In this document: piece after piece, positions 1-8,941 of the stretch
Position numbering within the stretch: position 1 is the first letter of the stretch
Layout of the letters: each line of letters starts with the position of its first letter
Assembly (NCBI RefSeq): GCF_008056315.1
Contig: NZ_VRKQ01000010.1
Span: 558,001-622,000, forward strand
Source: Seonamhaeicola maritimus
Lineage (GTDB): Bacteria; Bacteroidota; Bacteroidia; Flavobacteriales; Flavobacteriaceae
Direction: 5' to 3'
Length of the DNA: 64,000 nt
The notes under the pieces: model-generated
What the model was told of the DNA's origin: nothing
Databases searched by the model: none
Seen by the model: only the letters and a program-made list of their open reading frames with translations
Program-made: the position numbers and the translations under genes

Positions 1-858
1 GGATCTTCTAGAGGTGCTACTACTCTTTTTGAAAGTTATCATAAAAGTTTTTTAAAGAACAATAAAGCAAAAACTTTAAGTTCACCAACAACTACATTAG
101 GAAATATTGCATCATGGGTGGCACATGATTTACAAACTCAAGGACCAGAAATTAGTCATTCTATAACTTGCTCTACTGCTTTACATTCAATGCTTAATGG
201 CATTGCTTGGATAAACTCTGGTATGTGTAACAAATTTTTAGTTGGTGGAAGTGAAGCACCTTTAACTCCGTTTACTATTGCCCAAATGCAGGCCCTTAAA
301 ATATATTCTAAACAGGAAGGTGACTATCCGTGTAAAGCGTTAGACCTTACTAAAAAACAAAACACCATGGTTTTGGGTGAGGGCGCCTCTATGGTTTGTT
401 TGGAGGAAGGAGAAAAAGACAATGCTTTGGCATTAGTTAAAGGCTATGGTTATGCAACAGAAATTTTAGAACACAATATTTCCATTTCTAGTGATGCACA
501 GTGTTTTCAGCGTTCTATAAAAATGGCTTTGGGAGATATCCCTCTAAAGGATATTGATGTTATTGTTATGCATGCCCCTGGTACTATAAAGGGGGATTTG
601 AGTGAATTTAGAGCAATAGAAGCAATTTTTAAAGACGACTTACCTGCCGTCACTTCCAATAAATGGAAAATAGGGCATACGTTTGGAGCTTCAGGAACTT
701 TAAGTTTAGAATTAGCCATTTTGATGTTAAATCATCAAAAATTTATTGGAGTCCCGTATTTAAAAAATCAAAAACAACCAGAAAAAATTAAAAACATATT
801 AGTGAATGCCGTAGGTTTTGGCGGTAATGCCGTGAGTATATTATTAAGTAAAAAGTAA
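1..858 (+). CDS. beta-ketoacyl synthase, 5' end outside the window
   Basis: The frame is open from base 1, so only the C-terminal 285 or so residues are present; the family is usually about 400 residues. The active-site Cys lies in SITCSTALHS (codon at 169-171). The two catalytic His residues lie in VMHAPGT (571) and in KIGHTFGASG (676), giving the Cys-His-His triad of FabF-type condensing enzymes. These enzymes catalyse decarboxylative Claisen condensation of an acyl group with malonyl-ACP. bioB follows 51 bases downstream on the same strand, so I infer a role in making the pimeloyl moiety of biotin, or a specialised acyl chain. General fatty-acid synthesis cannot be excluded from this fragment. 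Confidence 0.88.
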   Translation, partial: GSSRGATTLFESYHKSFLKNNKAKTLSSPTTTLGNIASWVAHDLQTQGPEISHSITCSTALHSMLNGIAWINSGMCNKFLVGGSEAPLTPFTIAQMQALKIYSKQEGDYPCKALDLTKKQNTMVLGEGASMVCLEEGEKDNALALVKGYGYATEILEHNISISSDAQCFQRSIKMALGDIPLKDIDVIVMHAPGTIKGDLSEFRAIEAIFKDDLPAVTSNKWKIGHTFGASGTLSLELAILMLNHQKFIGVPYLKNQKQPEKIKNILVNAVGFGGNAVSILLSKK

Positions 859-859
859 A

Positions 860-888
860 CCAAAGTACTATTTAATTAGTATTTTTGG
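860..888. promoter_or_regulatory. interrupted palindrome with TAnnTTTG element before bioB
   Basis: Arms CCAAAGTACTA and TAGTATTTTTGG flank a 6-base centre. The right arm contains TATTTTTG (880-887), which fits the flavobacterial -7 element. The site starts just after the ketosynthase stop and ends 22 bases before the bioB start. It could be an operator over a bioB promoter or a weak hairpin terminator; there is no T-run after it, which argues against a terminator. Confidence 0.35.
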
Positions 889-909
889 TCTCGGATTAAC
901 TGACCTATT

Positions 910-2004
910 ATGAGTGAAACAAGACACAATTGGACTAAAGAAGAAATTCTAGCTATATACAACAAACCATTAATGGAGCTGCTTTATGAGGCGGCTACAA
1001 TTCATAGAGAGCGCCATGACCCTAATGTGGTTCAGGTAAGCACTTTGCTCTCTGTTAAAACAGGAGGTTGTTCGGAAGATTGTGGATATTGCCCACAAGC
1101 CGCTCGTTATCATACTGATATTGAAGGGAATGATTTAATGTCTGTAAAGCAAGTTAAAGCCCAAGCTTTAAGAGCTAAATCAGGCGGTAGTTCACGTGTG
1201 TGCATGGGAGCCGCATGGAGAAATGTAAAGGATGGCGAAGAGTTTGATCAGGTTTTAGAAATGGTAAGAACCATTAATAAGCTAGATATGGAAGTTTGCT
1301 GTACTTTAGGAATGCTGACAGAAAACCAAGCAAAACGTTTAGCGGAAGCCGGATTATATGCTTACAATCATAATTTAGATTCATCTGAAGAGTATTATAA
1401 AGAAGTTATTTCAACAAGAGGGTTTCAAGATAGATTAGACACCATTGAAAACGTCCGCAAAACCAATGTTACGGTATGCAGTGGAGGTATTATTGGTATG
1501 GGAGAAAATTTAGAAGATAGAGCCGGTATGTTAGTAGCGCTTTCTACTTTGAATCCACAACCAGAATCTACTCCAATTAATGCTTTGGTTGCTGTTGAAG
1601 GCACGCCATTAGAAGACGAAAAACCAGTTTCTATTTGGGAAATGATTCGTATGGTAGCTACTACCAGAATTGTGATGCCAGAAACTCAGGTTCGTTTGAG
1701 TGCCGGCCGTACTCAAATGACAAGAGAAGGTCAAGCCATGTGTTTCTTTGCGGGTGCTAACTCTATTTTTGCGGGAGATAAGCTGTTAACCACACCTAAT
1801 CCGGATGTGAATGAGGATATGGAAATGTTTGCAGTTTTAGGTTTAGAGCCTCAAAAGCCTTTTACTAAAAAGGTGCAACCACAAACGGTTGAAGCACAAG
1901 ACTCTGAATTTGAAAGTTTAGGTGAAAAACCCAAATGGACAAGACCTGAGCATACTATAGAACGCAACGAAGCGGCTAAAGAAAAGGCCAAAGCCTTAAA
2001 GTAG
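910..2004 (+). CDS. bioB: biotin synthase
   Basis: This radical SAM enzyme inserts sulfur into dethiobiotin, the last step of biotin synthesis. The 4Fe-4S ligands are Cys54, Cys58 and Cys61 in CSEDCGYCPQ. The 2Fe-2S site residues are visible as RVCMGAAW, EVCCTLG, TVCSGGIIGMGE and the Arg in VRLSAGR. At 364 residues it is slightly longer than the roughly 330-residue family norm, because of a charged C-terminal tail after about residue 315 that is rich in Lys and Glu. It follows a ketosynthase gene on the same strand. A palindrome with a TAnnTTTG box precedes it. Identification is secure. Confidence 0.97.
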   Translation: MSETRHNWTKEEILAIYNKPLMELLYEAATIHRERHDPNVVQVSTLLSVKTGGCSEDCGYCPQAARYHTDIEGNDLMSVKQVKAQALRAKSGGSSRVCMGAAWRNVKDGEEFDQVLEMVRTINKLDMEVCCTLGMLTENQAKRLAEAGLYAYNHNLDSSEEYYKEVISTRGFQDRLDTIENVRKTNVTVCSGGIIGMGENLEDRAGMLVALSTLNPQPESTPINALVAVEGTPLEDEKPVSIWEMIRMVATTRIVMPETQVRLSAGRTQMTREGQAMCFFAGANSIFAGDKLLTTPNPDVNEDMEMFAVLGLEPQKPFTKKVQPQTVEAQDSEFESLGEKPKWTRPEHTIERNEAAKEKAKALK

Positions 2005-2058
2005 TACGCTTTTGTTTATATTCGTTTTTTTAAATTTGGTAATCTAAATTTCAAAAAT

Positions 2059-2931
2059 TTGAAACTGAGTTTACAAGACATTCCTAGGGTTAAAACTATT
2101 AGCAAACAGGATTTTATTAAACACTACTTTAAACCACAAAAACCTGTGGTTATTCAACATTTTATTGAAGATTGGCCCGCATACTCTAAATGGAATTTAG
2201 ACTATATTAAAGAAATTGCTGGAGACATTATCGTGCCCCTTTATGATGACAGACCTGTAGATTATAAAGATGGTTTTAATGAACCACATGCCACCATGAA
2301 AATGGCAGATTATATTGATTTATTAAAGCGAGAACCTACTAAATACCGCATTTTTCTTTGGAATATTTTAAAAGAAATTCCGCAATTGCAAAAAGATTTT
2401 AAGTTTCCTGATTTTGGATTACGTCTGATGAAAGGCATTCCTATGTTGTTTTTTGGTGGTGAAGATTCGCATACATTTATGCATTATGATATTGATTTAG
2501 CTAATATTTTTCATTTTCATTTTGAAGGTAAAAAGCAATGTATTCTGTTTGATCAAAAACAAAATGATTATATCTATAAAATACCTCATTCGCTCATCAC
2601 TAGAGAAGATATAAATTTTAAAAATCCAGACTTTAAAAAATGGCCGGCGCTTAAAAATGCAAAAGGCTATATAACAGAGCTTAACCATGGTGAAATTTTA
2701 TACATGCCAGAAGGATATTGGCACTATATGCGGTACATTACCCCAGGATTTTCTATGAGTTTACGTGCCATTGCACGAAACCCCAAAAACCTTAGTAAAG
2801 CGGTATATAATATTTTTGTAATGCGCTACTTTGATAATGTTATGAGGCGCATAAAGGGACAAAAATGGATTGACTGGAAAAACGAACAAGCGGTTACAAG
2901 AACACATGCTAAAAATGGATTTACTCTATAA
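2059..2931 (+). CDS. cupin-like (JmjC-type) domain protein
   Basis: The product has the Fe(II)/2-oxoglutarate oxygenase-like fold of the cupin_8 family. HYDIDLANIFHFHFEG supplies a His-x-Asp pair, and a later His lies in PEGYWHYMRY, together the expected facial triad. The N-terminal PVVIQHFIEDWPA is also typical of the family. The start is TTG at 2059: the product then begins MKLSLQDIP, and no ATG lies close upstream in frame. The 3' end overlaps convergent recX by 11 bases. Whether it hydroxylates a protein or a small molecule cannot be told from sequence. Confidence 0.8.
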   Translation: MKLSLQDIPRVKTISKQDFIKHYFKPQKPVVIQHFIEDWPAYSKWNLDYIKEIAGDIIVPLYDDRPVDYKDGFNEPHATMKMADYIDLLKREPTKYRIFLWNILKEIPQLQKDFKFPDFGLRLMKGIPMLFFGGEDSHTFMHYDIDLANIFHFHFEGKKQCILFDQKQNDYIYKIPHSLITREDINFKNPDFKKWPALKNAKGYITELNHGEILYMPEGYWHYMRYITPGFSMSLRAIARNPKNLSKAVYNIFVMRYFDNVMRRIKGQKWIDWKNEQAVTRTHAKNGFTL

Positions 2932-3394
2932 GTTCTGATGCCTTTTCATACACCAAGTGTGACTCCCATCCCCTATATAATAAATAATCAACGAGCTTTT
3001 TTTTCTTCTTGAACTTATTTTTGTCCGTTAAGGTTAAAAAGTGCTTTTCGGCTAAATCATTAAATGTTTTGTAATAATTTTCATCTTCAATTTCATTAAT
3101 TGCTTGATTTATATTAGCTTTGGAGATATCTTTTTTCTTTAATTCTAAAGTTAATCGATATTTGCCCCACTTCTTAATATTGAACTTTCCCCTTACAAAT
3201 GCTTTGGTAAAACGTTCTTCGTTTAGAAAGTTATGCTTTATTAAATGGACAATAATTACGTCTATGGCTTCAGGAATCATATTCATTTTCTGAAGTTTTT
3301 GCTTAACTTCTTTATGACAGCGTTCTTGATATACGCAGTAGTGTTCGAGGTTTTTTTTTGCTTCGTCTAAAGTGTATGTCTGTTTTTTAACCAT
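2921..3394 (-). CDS. recX: regulatory protein RecX
   Basis: This 157-residue protein consists of short three-helix repeats. The N-terminal ALEHYC-like segment (KKNLEHYCVYQERCHKEVKQKL) and the later HNFLNEERFTKAFVRGK and WGKYRLTLELKKK blocks are the RecX signature, the second being the most conserved. RecX binds RecA filaments and limits strand exchange. recA is not in this window. The gene is convergent with and slightly overlaps the cupin-like gene. A TAGATTTG element on the minus strand at 3427-3434 is a plausible promoter. Confidence 0.88.
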   Translation of the reverse strand: MVKKQTYTLDEAKKNLEHYCVYQERCHKEVKQKLQKMNMIPEAIDVIIVHLIKHNFLNEERFTKAFVRGKFNIKKWGKYRLTLELKKKDISKANINQAINEIEDENYYKTFNDLAEKHFLTLTDKNKFKKKKKLVDYLLYRGWESHLVYEKASELIE

Positions 3395-3474
3395 TATGAT
3401 TAAAGGTAAAGGGAATTGATTAATAGCAAATCTAAATTTTTATTTTACCAAATCTAAAAATTAAACTTAACTAA

Positions 3475-5805
3475 ATGAAAAAAGTATTTTCAATTCTTAT
3501 TTTATTGGTATGCCCAATAATCTATGGGCAAAGTATTTTTTCTAATGACATCATTGGAAGTAATCCACATTTGGATAACCCATATATTACTGGACAAATT
3601 GTAGACCCTAATATTACCGTGACCGGAATTGGAAGAGGGAGCGGATTATCTAACCCTGCTAACACCAACAATAGATACAATGCAAGGGGTTGGGATTCTG
3701 TTACATTGGACAGCAATGATTATTTCGAATTCACATTAGTCCCTAATAGTGGATATAGCATTAATTTTTCAAGTTTTATTTATACTGGACAAATATCGGG
3801 TTCAGGCCCAGTTAATTTTGCTTTTAGAAGTAGTTTAGATAATTATTCAGCAGATATTGGAGTCCCTTTAGCTAATGGTGCTACAATCGACTTATCATCT
3901 ATAAACTATCAAGGTATTACAAGTTCCATAACCTTTAGAATTTATTCTTGGAGTGCTAATAGTAATGCTGGAACATTTAGCATTAATGATTTTACATTTA
4001 ATGGTACTGTTACCCCTGTATGCCTTACTTCTACTACATGGGATGGCTCTTCATGGGATAATGGCAATCCAAATATTAACGTGGCAGCTACTATAAATGG
4101 TAATTATAGTACTGTTGCTCAAACTAGTTTTAGCGCCTGTTCTTTAACTATTAATGCTGGAACATTAATCATTGGTAATAACGACTATGTTGAAGTTCAG
4201 AATGATTTAGTTGTGAATGATGCTATGATAGTTAGACCTCAAGGTGCTTTTATTCAAGTAGATGATTCAGCCACTGTAACTGTATCTGGAACGATTACAG
4301 TTGAAAAAGAAACAGCCCCTGCAAATCAATGGTATGAGTACACTTACTGGAGTTCTCCTGTTAGCGGAGCCACTATCTCAAATGGTCTGGCAGATGCCCA
4401 AACTGGAAGAATATTTTCTTATAATGCACAAAATTATTTAGATGCCACCGCCGAGAATAACAATGATGATACTACTACACCAGGGCAAGATGATGTTGAT
4501 GATGATAATAATGATTGGCAATCAGTATCCGCAGCTACAGTTATGACTCCAGGTATGGGCTACGCCTCTACGCATAATCGTACAATATTTGAAAGCAGTC
4601 CTGGATCTCCTAAACAATTTATCTACACATTTAATGGAGCTTTTAATAATGGAGTAATTAGTGTTCCTATTTATAGAAATGATTCTGAAACAAACGATAA
4701 AAACTGGAATTTTATTGGAAATCCTTACCCTTCTTCTATAGATGCGGATGCTTTTTTCACTTATAATCCAGATGTAGATGGGATTATTTATTTATGGTCC
4801 CAAAATACACCTCCTAGTTCTACAGCTAACGGCAATCAAGTTTTAAACTTTTCAGATTCTGACTATGCCATGATTAATGAAACAGGAGAATCTGCTGGAG
4901 GAGATGGGGTAACTCCTTCAAGGTTTATTCCTTCCGGACAAGGGTTTTTTGTAACATATGACGATGCTGCAACACCTATTTCTACCTCTGGTGACATTAG
5001 CGAAGGAAGTATTACTTTTAATAATGCTATGAGAGTTCGAGGAACATCTAACAACAGTCAATTCTTTAAAACCTCTAATTCCAAAATTAAAACAGCTTCC
5101 AACTTTGAAAACAAATTATGGATTGATTTAACCTCTAATAATGGGGTTTTCAACCAAGTACTAATTGGTTATGTTGAAGGAGCAACAAACAAATTTGACG
5201 GGCCCCGTTTTGATGCTGCAAAAACTACTTCGTTAGAAAGGTATGCTTCATTGTATTCCACTATTAAAGGGTCCGATAAAAAACTAGTAATTCAAGGAAA
5301 AAACCCATACGATTTGACTCTTAACGAAAAAATTGGTCTAGGGTTTAGCACAACAATACATATTCCAACTCAGTTCAAATTATCTATTGAGAAATTACAA
5401 GGAGAATTTTTATCAAATAACACCATTTATTTAAAAGACAAATTATTAAACAAACATCATGATTTGTCTTCTTCTGATTACTCATTTACTTCTGAAATAG
5501 GTGAATTCAATAATCGCTTCGAAATCACTTTTAAAGCTAATGCTAGTTATAATAATTCCGTTGCTCAAAAGGCAGGAGTTAAAATTTTCGAATTAGACAA
5601 TGGGAATATAAACTTTTCGTCTATCAATGATTTAAGCATTAAATCTGTTCAGGTATTTGACTTTTTAAGCTCTCCTTTGTATAACTTAAAAGGTTCTTTT
5701 GATTCTAAAGCTTTTAATCTATCAAAACTTAAAAAAGCTGTTTACATAGCTAAAATTGAATTTTCTAATGGAACAATTGTCACAAAAAAATTCATTATAA
5801 AATAA
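3475..5805 (+). CDS. secreted protein with type IX sorting domain
   Basis: A signal peptide (residues 1-18, ending in IIYGQ) opens this 776-residue protein. The body is Ser/Thr/Asn rich. There is an acidic Asp/Asn tract near residues 325-345 of the kind that often binds calcium in beta-rich extracellular proteins, and Trp-rich segments such as STTWDGSSWDNG. The last 80 or so residues, ending in IAKIEFSNGTIVTKKFIIK, match the type A C-terminal sorting domain of the type IX secretion system, so I expect export to the cell surface. No catalytic domain is recognised. It may be an adhesin-like surface protein. It converges with the TonB receptor gene, leaving a 4-base gap. Confidence 0.8.
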   Translation: MKKVFSILILLVCPIIYGQSIFSNDIIGSNPHLDNPYITGQIVDPNITVTGIGRGSGLSNPANTNNRYNARGWDSVTLDSNDYFEFTLVPNSGYSINFSSFIYTGQISGSGPVNFAFRSSLDNYSADIGVPLANGATIDLSSINYQGITSSITFRIYSWSANSNAGTFSINDFTFNGTVTPVCLTSTTWDGSSWDNGNPNINVAATINGNYSTVAQTSFSACSLTINAGTLIIGNNDYVEVQNDLVVNDAMIVRPQGAFIQVDDSATVTVSGTITVEKETAPANQWYEYTYWSSPVSGATISNGLADAQTGRIFSYNAQNYLDATAENNNDDTTTPGQDDVDDDNNDWQSVSAATVMTPGMGYASTHNRTIFESSPGSPKQFIYTFNGAFNNGVISVPIYRNDSETNDKNWNFIGNPYPSSIDADAFFTYNPDVDGIIYLWSQNTPPSSTANGNQVLNFSDSDYAMINETGESAGGDGVTPSRFIPSGQGFFVTYDDAATPISTSGDISEGSITFNNAMRVRGTSNNSQFFKTSNSKIKTASNFENKLWIDLTSNNGVFNQVLIGYVEGATNKFDGPRFDAAKTTSLERYASLYSTIKGSDKKLVIQGKNPYDLTLNEKIGLGFSTTIHIPTQFKLSIEKLQGEFLSNNTIYLKDKLLNKHHDLSSSDYSFTSEIGEFNNRFEITFKANASYNNSVAQKAGVKIFELDNGNINFSSINDLSIKSVQVFDFLSSPLYNLKGSFDSKAFNLSKLKKAVYIAKIEFSNGTIVTKKFIIK

Positions 5806-5809
5806 AAAG

Positions 5810-8218
5810 CTATAAGCTAAACTTTAATGACAAGATAAAGTTTCTTCCAGGAGCTGCTATGCCTGATGAATAAGTCTTATAACGTTGATTTGTTATGTTT
5901 TCTAAAGTAGCTGTAATTGTTGTTGAATTGTTTAATCTGTACTGGCTTCTTAAATTAAGAGTGTACCAAGACGGGCTATACGGATTGCCATTAGAATCTA
6001 ATGCGGACAAATAATCTTTTCCAATTTCAGAAGGAGCTAATTCATTAAACGATAATTCTCCATTATAATTTATAAAAGCATCCATTTTAAAACTATTGTT
6101 AGACCATATTAAATGTGCATTTCCAAAATTGGGAGACACATGCCTTATGGGTACTTCAATATCCCCAGCCTCTTCGCTGCCACCAATAATACTATATTGA
6201 GATTTCAAATCTAAATGATTTGCAATGCTCATTTTTAATCCAATTTCAAAACCATATATCCATGCTTTTGATGCATTCTGAATAGCTTGTATATTACTCA
6301 ACTCACCATCATACATTATTTGGTTTTCTCCATTTAAGGTATAATCTCTTCTAACAAGGGCGTTATCTAAGTAAGTATAATAAGAACTCATATCTAAAAC
6401 CACCTTGCTAAAATTTAGTTTTAGTCCTAATTCTCCACCATAAGCATATTCAGGCTTTAAACTTTCATTTGGCACAACAACTGAACCTGGTTCAGAATCG
6501 AAAACTTTTCCAATATCATCTATATTAGGGGCTCTAAAAGCAGAAGATGCATTTAGTTTCCATTGCAAAATATTATTAGGTGACCAACTTATTCCAGCCG
6601 TACCTGTTAAGGCACCCGCTTCATTTTTTGAAGCATTAAATGGTAAATTTAAAAAAGTGTTATTTTCTTCAAAATTTGCTTTCGATACAATATGATTAAA
6701 TCTTAACCCCGACTGAAAAACAAACTTAGGGTTTGGTTTATACTTAATACTTGTATAAATGGCAGCCGATTCCCAACTTGCTCCATTAGGGTATCTTGAA
6801 ACAGTATTTGATATTAAATTATTAGAAATGTTTTCTTCTGTTCCATCAGACATTACTTTGTTATAAACATATTCTAAGCCATAGAAAATTTGTGTTCTTG
6901 GGCTAAATCTTTTTTCCAAATCTAAATTAAATGAATACGCATCAACAGACTCTTCTCTTCTATTCTCTATAACAGATTGAAAATCTCTGTTAATTCTGCT
7001 TTCTTGAAAATTTTGATACGCCAAAGTGGTTTTAATCTTGTCATATAAATTTGAACGACTACTTAACTTTGTGATCTGCAAATTAGACATAAACCATTCC
7101 TGTGGGCCATAATACCACTCTGCGGAACGCAAAGTATTGTCTTTATACCTAATCAGCCGGTCGTATCTTGGAATATCGGTAGTGGCTGTGTAAAACAATC
7201 CCAAATCAAAACTTAAGTTTTCATAAGGTTCATATCTAACTTTCTGCATTAAGTTAAGTTGTTTATAACCAGAATATTTCTGAATTTGAGGATTTTTGTT
7301 TTGAATAATGTAGTCACCAGAATTAGTTGCAACTACAAATTCTGGTCTTAAATACTCATTTGGTCCATGGTTCCCCATTTTTAAATCGCCAAATTCAGTA
7401 AAACTAGCATTGGTAACAAAAGCCCATTTTTTGTATCCCAAATTAAAATCAAAATGGCCTGTTTTTTCATCACTAGCTGTTGAATAACGCAATACAATGT
7501 TCGATTTAAAAAGCAACGAATCTGTATAAGATAATCGCGGTTTTTGAGTGTAGAAACTCATGACACCACCAATAGCATCACTACCATAAATAACAGATCC
7601 AGAACCTAAAGTGACCTCGGTATTTTGAATAGCTAAAGGATCTATACTTATAACATTATGTAAGTTACCTCCTCTAAAAATAGCATTATTCATTCTAACG
7701 CCATCAACAGTTATTAATAATCTATTTGTAGAAAACCCTCTTATCATAGGACTTCCTCCTCCTAGTTGACTTTTTTGAATGTAAACTTGTCCCGAAGTTT
7801 CTAATAAATCAGCACTTGTTTGTGGGTTTGTAAAACCAATACTTTGGGAATTTATACTTGTGATTTTTTGAGGAATATCTTTTTTGTTTTGCTCAAACTT
7901 TGATGCTGAAATCACAATTTCGTCCAACCCTTGTGTGTTAGATTCTAAATAAACCGTTTTAGAGTCCCCTAATGATTCCTTAGTTGTTTTTTTTAGAATA
8001 TGAGACAAATGCTTGAAATAGATGTCTTCTGTCTCTGAAAATTCGCTTAAATCAGCTTCTCCTCTAAAGTTTGTAACAATACTTTTAGACTTATCTACAT
8101 TGTAAATAGCTACCCCAAAAACAGGCTCTTTTGTTACGCTATTAAGCACCTTAACATTTTGACCTTGTAACTTCAAAAAAGCCAATAAGAAAAGGGAGAT
8201 AGTGAAAAAAAGCTTCAT
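5810..8218 (-). CDS. TonB-dependent outer membrane receptor
   Basis: The 802-residue product has a signal peptide (residues 1-19). A short carboxypeptidase-regulatory-like N-terminal domain (about 20-100) includes the TonB-box-like stretch DEIVISASKFEQ. The plug domain follows (about 110-225), with GGGSPMIRGFSTNRLLITVDGV and GSGSVIYGSDAIGGV. The rest is a 22-strand-type beta barrel ending in FILSLKFSL, with a terminal aromatic as outer membrane barrels require. The plug wording resembles heme/hemoglobin and siderophore receptors rather than SusC, so iron or heme uptake is the likeliest role. It is last in the minus-strand series porZ-recO-receptor, 3 bases after recO. Confidence 0.9.
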   Translation of the reverse strand: MKLFFTISLFLLAFLKLQGQNVKVLNSVTKEPVFGVAIYNVDKSKSIVTNFRGEADLSEFSETEDIYFKHLSHILKKTTKESLGDSKTVYLESNTQGLDEIVISASKFEQNKKDIPQKITSINSQSIGFTNPQTSADLLETSGQVYIQKSQLGGGSPMIRGFSTNRLLITVDGVRMNNAIFRGGNLHNVISIDPLAIQNTEVTLGSGSVIYGSDAIGGVMSFYTQKPRLSYTDSLLFKSNIVLRYSTASDEKTGHFDFNLGYKKWAFVTNASFTEFGDLKMGNHGPNEYLRPEFVVATNSGDYIIQNKNPQIQKYSGYKQLNLMQKVRYEPYENLSFDLGLFYTATTDIPRYDRLIRYKDNTLRSAEWYYGPQEWFMSNLQITKLSSRSNLYDKIKTTLAYQNFQESRINRDFQSVIENRREESVDAYSFNLDLEKRFSPRTQIFYGLEYVYNKVMSDGTEENISNNLISNTVSRYPNGASWESAAIYTSIKYKPNPKFVFQSGLRFNHIVSKANFEENNTFLNLPFNASKNEAGALTGTAGISWSPNNILQWKLNASSAFRAPNIDDIGKVFDSEPGSVVVPNESLKPEYAYGGELGLKLNFSKVVLDMSSYYTYLDNALVRRDYTLNGENQIMYDGELSNIQAIQNASKAWIYGFEIGLKMSIANHLDLKSQYSIIGGSEEAGDIEVPIRHVSPNFGNAHLIWSNNSFKMDAFINYNGELSFNELAPSEIGKDYLSALDSNGNPYSPSWYTLNLRSQYRLNNSTTITATLENITNQRYKTYSSGIAAPGRNFILSLKFSL

Positions 8219-8221
8219 TGT

Positions 8222-8941
8222 TTAATTAAAAACTTGATTAAAAATCTGTAGTGATTTTGGGCGTTTAAAACTCCCCAAATGTAATTCAAAATATACCAAA
8301 ATCATATTTAAAAATGATTGTCTTTGTTTTGAACTAATTTTTACTAATGATAAGGCATCAAATGTTGTGCCTAACAACTGTTTTAGAAGCATTAAATTAT
8401 CACCAGAAACAGAATATTTATCTGTTTTTTTTATTTCGAACTTCCCTTCGTATAAATTAAAAAATGGCTGTTCAATTTGAGTAGGGTCTGGGTAAAAACC
8501 AAGATATTTTGTGAGATTTAATAAAAATAATAAATGAAAATTAGAATAACTAGAATGAGCATCAAGCCATAGTAAGGTAGTTTCAATATAACTGAACAAG
8601 GTTTCGTTTTGCTCTTCTTCCTTCAATACATTTGATAGCACTTCGGCTAAAAACATCACTATAGAACCTTTTATTATATTAGAATGCAAACTTGTATATA
8701 CCCCACTCAGCTTGGTTTCTTTAATAGACTGTAAAGACCTATTTTCTTTATATTGGATAATAAGTTGAAGTTGTGATAATAATTGAAAATAAGCGACCTT
8801 AGAACTGCCTTTTTTACTTTTTAAAACCCCTTTAAGAATAAAACTAACAACACCTAGCTGTTCAGTATAACATTTAACAATCAGGTCATAGTCTTTATAC
8901 TTTATTTTAGATAGAACAATGGCTTTTGTAGTGATTAGCAT
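8222..8941 (-). CDS. recO: DNA repair protein RecO
   Basis: The 239-residue protein has the RecO N-terminal OB fold (ITTKAIVLSKIKYKDYDLIVKCYTE) and the helical C-terminal domain. In the RecFOR pathway RecO anneals single strands and loads RecA onto SSB-coated DNA. The zinc-finger cysteines of some RecO proteins are absent, as is common in Bacteroidetes. Its start overlaps the porZ stop by one base, so the two are probably translationally coupled. The TonB receptor gene follows after 3 bases. Confidence 0.9.
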   Translation of the reverse strand: MLITTKAIVLSKIKYKDYDLIVKCYTEQLGVVSFILKGVLKSKKGSSKVAYFQLLSQLQLIIQYKENRSLQSIKETKLSGVYTSLHSNIIKGSIVMFLAEVLSNVLKEEEQNETLFSYIETTLLWLDAHSSYSNFHLLFLLNLTKYLGFYPDPTQIEQPFFNLYEGKFEIKKTDKYSVSGDNLMLLKQLLGTTFDALSLVKISSKQRQSFLNMILVYFELHLGSFKRPKSLQIFNQVFN

